From the NCBI GenBank assembly GCA_030641085.1, contig DAOWIC010000321.1, forward strand, positions 1 through 6,522: DNA of 6,522 nucleotides, written 5' to 3'. Position 1 is the stretch's first letter, and every line of letters begins with the position of its first letter. The position numbers and the translations under genes were made by a program. This document shows positions 1 to 5,463 of the stretch, one piece after another. The DNA comes from Calditrichota bacterium. Its GTDB lineage: Bacteria > Zixibacteria > MSB-5A5 > GN15 > FEB-12. A model generated the notes under the pieces. That model was not told the origin of the DNA and did no database searches. It saw only the letters and a list, made by a program, of their open reading frames with translations.

Positions 1-1
1 A

Positions 2-991
2 ACGATGCAGACCGACCAGGAATTACTGGTCGGTCGACATTACGGCGAGTTGTTCGGTCCCAACTGGTCGATTTCCACGGCTGTCAAGGCCACGCTGGAA
101 GAGAATCGGAACCAGCCCTACCGTGAATATGAACTGGTGGCTCCCGATGGCTCCCGGCTCAGTCTGGGTGTGGCAGTGTCGGTGATACGCGATAACGAAT
201 CATCGGCGATCGGCGCCTCAGTACTCATTAATGATCTTACTGAGATGAAGCATCTACAGGTGGAGCTTGAGAACAGTCGCCGTCTGGCCGCGTTGGGCGA
301 AATGTCGGCCGGTTTGGCTCACCAATTGCGCAACTCACTCGGTGCTATCATGGGCTACGGCAATCTGGTGAGAAAACGGCTGGAGAAAAAAGACCACGAC
401 ATTGAGTCGGCCACCGCGCTGATGGATGAAACCCGGGAAGCCGAAAGACTGATCGACCGCTTCCTCAATTTCACGCGACCGTTTAACTACGAGCCAAAGC
501 CGGAAAATCTGGGCGCATTGCTTGAAGAACTGCTGGAGACCTTCCGGGTCAGGTCCGACTGCCGTGCGATAGAGTTTCATATGATGCCCGCCGCGGATGC
601 CAGGCCAATTGAACTCGTCTGCGACTGGCTGCTTTTGAAACAGGCCCTGACCAATATCATTGAAAACGCGGTCAACGCTTACGGTGACAGCGGCGGCAGA
701 GTAGATGTGGCCCTGTCGAAAAGCAGCGATATGGCGACGCTGGCCGTCAGCGATTTTGGTTGTGGGATTGAGTCGAAGGATATCGAGCGGATTTTCACGC
801 CGTTCTTTTCGTCGCGGCCCTCCGGCACGGGACTTGGCCTGCCCCTGGCGAGCAAGATTGTCGACCTGCACGCCGGTCGCCTGACGGTTGACTCACGGGT
901 CGGTGAGGGGACAACCTTCCGCATAATGCTGCCCATTCGGCGACAGGCAGATTCTCGCTCGCCTGAGCGGCAAACTTCGCCGACAGCGTAA
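2..991 (+). CDS. PAS-containing sensor histidine kinase, C-terminal part (5' end outside window)
   Basis: This is the cytoplasmic signalling end of a two-component sensor kinase, which autophosphorylates on histidine and passes the phosphate to a response regulator not present here. Residue numbers count from the Met at base 5, which is probably internal: the frame is open to the window edge and the protein begins in mid-PAS fold. The rest of the PAS domain runs to about residue 80 (GRHYGELFGP at 10-19; a β-hairpin and 'INDLTEMK' at 75-82) and leads into a short coiled helix. The HisKA domain spans about 91-160, with phospho-acceptor His106 in 'AHQLRNSL'. The HATPase_c domain spans about 200-313: N-box around N217/N221, G1 'DFGCG' at 250-254, F-box 'IFTPFFSS' at 263-270 and G2 'GTGLGL' at 274-279. 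All catalytic ATPase boxes are intact. The overall style (ALGEMSAGLAH…, …NFTRP) resembles the NtrB/AtoS/ZraS group, whose partners are often sigma54 activators; that partner would have to lie upstream. No receiver domain is fused. Confidence 0.95.
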   Translation, partial: TMQTDQELLVGRHYGELFGPNWSISTAVKATLEENRNQPYREYELVAPDGSRLSLGVAVSVIRDNESSAIGASVLINDLTEMKHLQVELENSRRLAALGEMSAGLAHQLRNSLGAIMGYGNLVRKRLEKKDHDIESATALMDETREAERLIDRFLNFTRPFNYEPKPENLGALLEELLETFRVRSDCRAIEFHMMPAADARPIELVCDWLLLKQALTNIIENAVNAYGDSGGRVDVALSKSSDMATLAVSDFGCGIESKDIERIFTPFFSSRPSGTGLGLPLASKIVDLHAGRLTVDSRVGEGTTFRIMLPIRRQADSRSPERQTSPTA

Positions 992-1017
992 AATTCCCTT
1001 TTGTTAGCCTCCATATT

Positions 1018-1026
1018 TGTTATATT
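1018..1026 (+). promoter_or_regulatory. Candidate extended -10 promoter for efp-rnhC
   Basis: The sequence TGTTATATT carries a TG at 1018-1019, one base, then the hexamer TATATT at 1021-1026 (5 of 6 matches to TATAAT). This is an extended -10 element. No convincing -35 hexamer sits 16-18 bp upstream, which extended -10 promoters can tolerate. It would start transcription near base 1033 and give a leader of about 20 nt before the efp start. It lies in the only gap between the kinase stop and efp. The support is motif matching alone. Confidence 0.4.
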
Positions 1027-1052
1027 GGGTCTCGATTTAAACAGGAGGACCT

Positions 1053-1613
1053 ATGTTTTCACCGTCTGATTTTCGCCGCGGATTGCGCATACTGGTTGAT
1101 GATCAGCCGTATTATGTCGTCAGTTACCAGCACTTCAAAATGGGGCGGGGCAAAGCCAATATCAGGACCAAACTGAAGCATATCAGAACCGGCGCCGTGG
1201 TTGAGAAAGTCTTCTCATCCAACGACTCCTTCAAGCCTCCTGATATGGAAGAGAAGAAAATGCAGTATCTGTATGAGACTACCGGCGAGTACAATTTCAT
1301 GGATTCGCAGACTTACGAGCAGGTGGCGATTCCCGTGGATAATCTCGGTGACGCCAAGTGGTATTTGCTCGAGGAACAGGAATACAAGGTGCTCTTTTTG
1401 GATAACGAGGCGATCTCGGTTGACCTGCCGGCGGCGATCGTGCTAAAGGTTGTCGAAACCGAGCCATCCGCTCGGGGTGACACAGTCTCCAACGTCACCA
1501 AGCCGGCCAAGCTGCAAACAGGCCTCGTTGTCAAGGTGCCCGCTTTCATCAAGGATGGCGATAACGTCAAGGTAGACACCAGATCCAACGAGTATCTGGA
1601 ACGGGCCAACTGA
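1053..1613 (+). CDS. efp: Translation elongation factor P
   Basis: EF-P binds between the P and E sites of ribosomes stalled on consecutive prolines and speeds peptide-bond formation. The 186-aa length is normal for the family, and all three β-barrel domains can be followed: the KOW-like N-terminal domain (1 to about 63), the central OB domain (about 65-126, with 'YLYETTGEYNFMD' near 73-85) and the C-terminal OB domain (about 129-186) with the signature 'RGDTVSNVTKPAKLQTG…VKVPAFI…VDTRSNEYLERA'. The tip loop reads K29-M-G-R-G-K34, so the residue matching E. coli Lys34 is Arg32, as I recall for the Thermus thermophilus protein ('KLGRGGA'). An AGGAGG ribosome-binding site at 1043-1048 lies 4 nt before the ATG and fixes the start. 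The rnhC gene follows after 5 nt, so the two are probably one transcript. The Arg tip argues against EpmA-type lysylation, and no modification gene is visible nearby. Confidence 0.97.
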   Translation: MFSPSDFRRGLRILVDDQPYYVVSYQHFKMGRGKANIRTKLKHIRTGAVVEKVFSSNDSFKPPDMEEKKMQYLYETTGEYNFMDSQTYEQVAIPVDNLGDAKWYLLEEQEYKVLFLDNEAISVDLPAAIVLKVVETEPSARGDTVSNVTKPAKLQTGLVVKVPAFIKDGDNVKVDTRSNEYLERAN

Positions 1614-1618
1614 CCAGG

Positions 1619-2275
1619 ATGCCCCCCGAACATATTGTATTAGGTATCGACGAGTCCGGAAAGGGTGACTTTTTCGGACCGCTCGTCATTGCATCTTTCC
1701 TTGCCGATGACCGGATGTTGTCGCGGTTGACCGACATGGGGGTCCGCGATGGTAAGCTGATCTCGGTCAAGCGGACGCTCGAGATCGATGACTGGCTGCG
1801 CGACCAGTTCGTTCACGAGGTAATCGTCCTGACACCGGTGCAATACAATCAGCGCTACCGTGAAATAAAAAACCTCAACAAACTGCTGGCAGCCGGGCAT
1901 GCCGAGGCGATAGCCCGGGTGGCGAAAATAAATCGGGTTGATCTCGCTGTCTCAGACAAATTCGGCAAGCCGGAGTTGATCGAAGGCGAGCTCGGCCGCA
2001 GAAAAGTCAACATCAATCTGAAGCAGATCGTGCGGGGAGAATCGATTCTTCAGGTAGCCGCGGCGTCAATCCTGGCCCGGGCACGCTTTATCCGTGAGAT
2101 GGAGAGATTATCGGTCGAGTGCGGCATGGAGTTGCCGCGTGGGGCGGCTCCCAAAGTCGACCAGGCCGGACGTCAACTGGTGCGCCGACTGGGACCCGAA
2201 ATACTTGAGAAGGTGGCCAAGCTGCACTTCAAGAATTATAGTCGGATAGTCAACCCGACCCTGTTTGAGGGATAA
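1619..2275 (+). CDS. rnhC: Ribonuclease HIII, short form without the N-terminal TBP-like domain
   Basis: Type 2 RNase H enzymes cut the RNA strand of RNA/DNA hybrids, clearing Okazaki primers and R-loops. 'GIDESGKGDFFGPLV' at residues 9-23 is the HIII form of the first catalytic block; HII enzymes usually have DEAGRG. The acidic residues can be placed as D11, E12, D113 (in 'SDKF') and E141 (in 'RGESI'), the DEDE set of HIII. Other family marks are 'VRDGK' at 42-46, 'LNKLLAAGHAEAI' at 86-98, 'VAAASILAR' at 146-154, 'LPRGAAPKVD' at 172-181 and 'KLHFKN' at 201-206. The protein is 218 aa, whereas typical RNase HIII is about 300 aa with an N-terminal substrate-binding domain of roughly 80-90 aa. 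That domain cannot be encoded in this frame, because an in-frame TAA lies at 1562-1564 and no ATG, GTG or TTG occurs between it and 1619. The start has only a weak AGG at 1616-1618, 5 nt past the efp stop, which suggests translational coupling. Confidence 0.93.
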   Translation: MPPEHIVLGIDESGKGDFFGPLVIASFLADDRMLSRLTDMGVRDGKLISVKRTLEIDDWLRDQFVHEVIVLTPVQYNQRYREIKNLNKLLAAGHAEAIARVAKINRVDLAVSDKFGKPELIEGELGRRKVNINLKQIVRGESILQVAAASILARARFIREMERLSVECGMELPRGAAPKVDQAGRQLVRRLGPEILEKVAKLHFKNYSRIVNPTLFEG

Positions 2276-2308
2276 AAAAAGACCGGATTGTGGTCCGGTC
2301 TTTTTTTT
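2274..2308. terminator. Bidirectional intrinsic terminator between rnhC and the lipoprotein gene
   Basis: A perfect 7-bp stem, GACCGGA (2281-2287) and TCCGGTC (2294-2300), encloses the 6-nt loop TTGTGG. It is preceded by seven A (2274-2280) and followed by eight T (2301-2308), so the A and T tracts can extend the stem and both strands end in a U-run. The A-tract overlaps the rnhC stop codon (2273-2275). The minus-strand lipoprotein gene ends 14 nt to the right. This fits a shared terminator for two convergent transcripts. Confidence 0.93.
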
Positions 2309-2322
2309 CCTTTATCTGCGTT

Positions 2323-3084
2323 TCAATAGCCATAGTTAATCAACTCAGCGACCAGATCCCCGTTGGGGTAGCTCTGATCGGTGGCGCCGATGACATATTT
2401 TACCAGGCCCACATTGGCGACAAACCAGTAGTAGTTCGTTTTGTCGGCGGTGACGCCCTCGTTATAGACTTTTACAGCGTGGCTGAAAAAGTTGCCGGTG
2501 CTCAATTGAAGCGACTCGGTCTGAGCCACTGTCATCGAAACGCCGCCCTCAGAGGGATATACCTTCAAAAGACCGCCTTCGTCACTATCAATATCATCCC
2601 CGCCAAGTTGATCATAGAAACCGACATTGATATCGATATAGAAATCGTTGTCGGAGAGAGCGGTCTCGATGGTAGAGTAACGAGTCCAGCTATTGCCCGG
2701 ATCAAGTGGCATCTCGAGTATCTTTTCCGGCGTGGCGGTGGGACTATCGTAATAGTAAAGGGCGTCGCCGACCGGGCGGAAAAAACCGGGGTCGGCGTTG
2801 TGACCGCAGAACCACTCAACCGCCTCGAAATCAAGAACCGACACCTCTTTGCCAACCCGGTACGACACTACCTCGGTGATACCGTTGGACGAGGTCACCT
2901 GGTAGGTGGTCGCAAAACCCTGGGTAAGCGGGAAATAATAGGTAACCGAGCCGCTGTTGTCGGTCACCGATGGAGTATCGCCTGAGTGATAGGTGGTGAT
3001 GGTGTCGTCGGAGCAACCCAGCCAGCCGATAGTCACCAGACAGATCGCAGTCATCAATGCAAAAAACGTCTTTTTGAACAGCAT
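2323..3084 (-). CDS. Secreted lipoprotein of unknown function
   Basis: This 253-aa protein begins with a lipoprotein signal peptide: basic MLFKK, a hydrophobic core at about 6-22 and the lipobox-like W-L-G-C with acceptor Cys24. The -3 residue is Trp rather than the usual Leu. Ser at +2 would favour the outer membrane if the E. coli sorting rule holds. A polar Thr/Ser/Asp linker (about 25-45) precedes a β-rich, aromatic-rich domain with 'YYFPLTQGFATTYQV' at 49-63, 'LDPGNSWTRY' at 127-136, the acidic patch DDIDSDE at 163-169 and 'NYYWFVANVGLVKY' at 217-230. The pattern 'FPL…G…Y / GNSWxY / YWF…VGLVKY' recalls uncharacterised lipoproteins of several environmental phyla, but I know of no established function. 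On the minus strand a GGGAGG ribosome-binding site (3089-3094) sits 4 nt before the ATG. The gene is monocistronic within the window and convergent with rnhC. I saw no convincing promoter for it. Confidence 0.88.
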   Translation of the reverse strand: MLFKKTFFALMTAICLVTIGWLGCSDDTITTYHSGDTPSVTDNSGSVTYYFPLTQGFATTYQVTSSNGITEVVSYRVGKEVSVLDFEAVEWFCGHNADPGFFRPVGDALYYYDSPTATPEKILEMPLDPGNSWTRYSTIETALSDNDFYIDINVGFYDQLGGDDIDSDEGGLLKVYPSEGGVSMTVAQTESLQLSTGNFFSHAVKVYNEGVTADKTNYYWFVANVGLVKYVIGATDQSYPNGDLVAELINYGY

Positions 3085-3226
3085 CCGGCCTCCCGTAATG
3101 GTTGTGTTTCAGTCTTGCTGCTCGTTTCGTTGCAATCCGGATACCAAACGCTTCACCATGCTCGTATCGTGTTGTGGGGCAATATGTAAGCATGGGAGCG
3201 GTAAGTCGCCCGGGTCCTCCATGTTG

Positions 3227-3255
3227 GTGTCATTATTGGACAATTCCCATATATT
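3227..3255 (+). promoter_or_regulatory. Candidate sigma70-type promoter for the GAF sensor gene
   Basis: GTGTCA at 3227-3232 matches TTGACA in 4 of 6 positions. After an exact 17-bp spacer, TATATT at 3250-3255 matches TATAAT in 5 of 6. Transcription would start near 3262 and give a leader of about 100 nt that includes the hairpin at 3275-3317. This is the best hexamer pair I found in the intergenic region. It is consensus matching only. Confidence 0.33.
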
Positions 3256-3274
3256 TCGGAGCATCCGCCACAGT

Positions 3275-3317
3275 AGTCGCCGGTCCCTCTTCGGCCGCCT
3301 AATAAAAGGGAGCGACT
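3275..3317 (+). promoter_or_regulatory. Bulged hairpin in the predicted 5' leader of the GAF sensor gene
   Basis: AGTCGC (3275-3280) pairs with GCGACT (3312-3317), and TCCCT (3284-3288) pairs with AGGGA (3307-3311). The result is 11 Watson-Crick pairs interrupted by one 3-nt bulge, CGG (3281-3283), with an 18-nt loop (3289-3306) containing the palindrome CGGCCG. No T-run follows, so it is not an intrinsic terminator. It ends 39 nt before the ribosome-binding site at 3357. It could be an mRNA structure or protein-binding element, a paired operator, or chance. Confidence 0.4.
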
Positions 3318-3365
3318 TGCCGATAATTATCTTTATAGCAATGGATTAGGACTATTGGAGGAGCT

Positions 3366-5408
3366 ATGGGCGCACAGGTAGCTGATTCGATTTTGGTTCT
3401 GTTTTTTCTGGGCTGTTTGGTGGCCATTTCCAAATACAGGGGATATTTGCGGGGAGTGGACAAGACGAGCTATAAGCATATAAGCTCCGGTCTGGCGATC
3501 CTGTCGATCGTCTTTCTCGCCCAACTTTACAACGGGCTGGGCGTATTCGCCGGTGTGCCGTTTTTGTCCGAATCGCTTTTTTACCAGTTGGTCTCGTGGA
3601 GCGCTATTATCACCGGCACGATGCTTTTGATAAGCGGTGTGACTGTGTGGCTGCCGCTGTCACAGGCCCATCGTCAGTACAGCAGGGAGCGCATCGAACG
3701 ACTCGGCCTGATCAAACAGGTTGCCCGTCTGGTTCGAATTGAAAACCGCGTTCCTGTTATTCTGGAAAAGACCCTGGATCAGATGATGGAGACCTGCTCG
3801 CTGGCAAAGGGCGCGGTCTATGTGTATTCGCGCAGCACCGGCCGCCTGGTGCTGATCGCCGGTCGTGGTCAAAAGGAAGAGTCTCCGGAGTTCCCGACGC
3901 AGGCGGATATCGCGCGTGAGGCTCTCAGAAGATATGCTCGCGAGGTGGATTACTCCACGCTTGTTAGAGAGGGGCTGGGTATTGCCCATAAGCCGGATAA
4001 GATCGTTCCGCTCGAGGTTCAGGACCGATTGGCCGGGCTCTTTGTGCTCTGGCAGGATGCTGACCACCCTGTCAGCGATGAAGATCGGGTGAATCTCAGG
4101 ATAACGGGGGATATCATCGCGCGTGAGATTCAGCTCGGCGAGCTGATTCACAAGGATGAGTATCATGAAGCGCAACAGCACTGGCAGGCATCGCTGGCAT
4201 CACGGCTGGACTTCCGCAAAGACACCCGCGACAATCTTTCGTCGCTGGTTGCCGGTCTGAAAGAGAAGATGCCGCTGGATTATTTCTCGCTGACCGTGGT
4301 CCACCATGATGGTCATGCCCAGAGATTCACTATCGGTAGTAACGAAGGCATCCTGATGGAGGTCGATGTTGATTTCGGCGGCACGACCCCCGAAGCACAT
4401 CGGGTCTATCAAACGGGAGTAAAAGCGGTCATTAACGATTTACGCCACGCATCCGGCGCGGCCGACTCGATACTTCTCAAAACCGGTATGCAGTCATACG
4501 CCGCCCTTCCGGTGACCCGGGGAGGACGAGTGGAGGGCGTCGCGGTGTTCGCCGCCGACCGCCGCGAAGCATATGGTCCGCGTCAGCTTGCTCTCCTTGA
4601 GCAATGCCTGCCGATGATATTCAGTCTCGTCAAGGAACAGCAACATCGCTACAATCTCGATGTTCGCGATCGGCGTGCATCGCTGGCTGTCGGATTACTC
4701 AAAGATGCTGCCCGCGGCATGGATCTCCGCCAGACTTTCCAGCGTGTGGCCGACATCGTTGCCGGAGAATTGAAGTCGACCTGTGTCCGCGTTTCCACCT
4801 ACGACGCTCGGGGAAAGTTTATGACCTCGCAGGCACTGGTCACGTCGCGATCGATGAAAAACGTGACGCCAACTGACGGTGTCATGATTCTCTCTCTGAT
4901 GCCCTATCACCGCCTGGCGCGAGATACCGGACGGGTGATGATGATAAATCAGACCAGCACCGACCGCAAGCTGAGTGATGCCGAAAGGAATCAGGTCTTC
5001 GGCACCTCGTTAGGGTCGGCCCTGATCGCGCCGATCGTCGCGGGCGACAATACGCCGGCCGTGATAAGCGTCGGTGAGATGAGACACTGGGAGCGGTGTC
5101 CATTTCGGCAGCCCGAAGTAGATTTCGTCTCTTATCTGGCCTCGGTTTTGTCCGTTGTGATTCAACTGGGGATCAAAGGCAAAGCGGCCTCGCGGCTTCG
5201 CCTGGAAAACCAGCGCCTGATCGAGCGGGTCAGTTCCGCGCCCGAACTGGGAAGCCGCATCAGATCCTCGCTGACCGGTATTATGGGTTCGGTTGAAATG
5301 CTCAAAACTTCGTCGTCCGATCAGGACGATGAGCTCGAAAAATATCTGTCGATTATCGACAAATCCGCCCGGCGGATCGGCGACTATCTGGAGAAGCCTG
5401 TGTCCTGA
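3366..5408 (+). CDS. Membrane-anchored multi-GAF sensor with a degenerate HisKA-like C-terminus
   Basis: The 680-aa protein starts after a strong GGAGGAG site (3357-3363). Three hydrophobic helices lie at about 6-22, 40-58 and 74-95, followed by a helical linker (about 100-125). Three regions then have GAF-like layout (leading helix, β-strands, and a return '…LPV…GRVEGVAVFA…' pattern): about 126-258 ('GAVYVYSRSTGRLVLIAG', then 'RLAGLFVLWQD'), about 285-422 ('DYFSLTVVHHDG', then 'YAALPVTRGGRVEGVAVFA') and about 440-602 ('STCVRVSTYDARG', then 'SALIAPIVAGDNTPAVISVG'). The last 55 residues read like a HisKA dimerisation hairpin: 'RIRSSLTGIMGSVEML' at 631-646 and 'EKYLSIIDKSARRIGDYL' at 658-675. 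The position of the phospho-acceptor His is Ser630, and the protein stops straight after the hairpin with no HATPase_c domain. It therefore cannot autophosphorylate like a classical kinase. It probably senses a small ligand or redox state and signals by dimerisation or by pairing with another protein. The GAF assignments rest on pattern only, and ligands are unknown. A second GAF-like gene follows at 55 nt. Confidence 0.85.
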   Translation: MGAQVADSILVLFFLGCLVAISKYRGYLRGVDKTSYKHISSGLAILSIVFLAQLYNGLGVFAGVPFLSESLFYQLVSWSAIITGTMLLISGVTVWLPLSQAHRQYSRERIERLGLIKQVARLVRIENRVPVILEKTLDQMMETCSLAKGAVYVYSRSTGRLVLIAGRGQKEESPEFPTQADIAREALRRYAREVDYSTLVREGLGIAHKPDKIVPLEVQDRLAGLFVLWQDADHPVSDEDRVNLRITGDIIAREIQLGELIHKDEYHEAQQHWQASLASRLDFRKDTRDNLSSLVAGLKEKMPLDYFSLTVVHHDGHAQRFTIGSNEGILMEVDVDFGGTTPEAHRVYQTGVKAVINDLRHASGAADSILLKTGMQSYAALPVTRGGRVEGVAVFAADRREAYGPRQLALLEQCLPMIFSLVKEQQHRYNLDVRDRRASLAVGLLKDAARGMDLRQTFQRVADIVAGELKSTCVRVSTYDARGKFMTSQALVTSRSMKNVTPTDGVMILSLMPYHRLARDTGRVMMINQTSTDRKLSDAERNQVFGTSLGSALIAPIVAGDNTPAVISVGEMRHWERCPFRQPEVDFVSYLASVLSVVIQLGIKGKAASRLRLENQRLIERVSSAPELGSRIRSSLTGIMGSVEMLKTSSSDQDDELEKYLSIIDKSARRIGDYLEKPVS

Positions 5409-5463
5409 CGAATCGGCGAGAGATCATTCAAGAAGAGGGCCAATTTGACACATGGAGCGATCT

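Larger units (their letters stand above)
3085..3365. other. Divergent intergenic region (281 nt)
   Basis: The region separates the minus-strand lipoprotein gene from the plus-strand GAF sensor gene. It holds both ribosome-binding sites, a candidate promoter and a leader hairpin (listed separately), and two imperfectly repeated GC-rich motifs (GTCGCC[C]GG[G]TCC at 3205-3217 and 3276-3286; GGGAGCG at 3194-3200 and 3308-3314). Open frames crossing it have no recognisable protein features or good start signals, so it is read as non-coding. No tRNA, known riboswitch core or transposon end was seen. Confidence 0.6.

Noticed and set aside
335..871. Long minus-strand open frame opposite the histidine kinase
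   Set aside because: The plus strand has every kinase motif, and the reverse frame is a by-product of its codon use.
2290..2985. A 231-codon plus-strand open frame opposite the lipoprotein gene
   Set aside because: It begins in the terminator hairpin, has no ribosome-binding site and has no recognisable domain. The minus strand has a signal peptide, a lipobox and a GGGAGG site, so this is a shadow frame.
3308..3321. Possible sigma54 (-24/-12) promoter near GGGAGCGACTTGCC
   Set aside because: The GG and GC dinucleotides are one base off the required spacing.
2993..3349. Plus-strand open frame crossing the intergenic region
   Set aside because: Most of it lies in the lipoprotein 5' region and leader, it has no good ribosome-binding site, and its product has no clear features.
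5445..5450. Perfect TTGACA hexamer just before the second sensor gene
   Set aside because: A -10 element 16-18 bp downstream would fall inside the coding sequence, and no TATAAT-like hexamer is there, so it is taken as chance.
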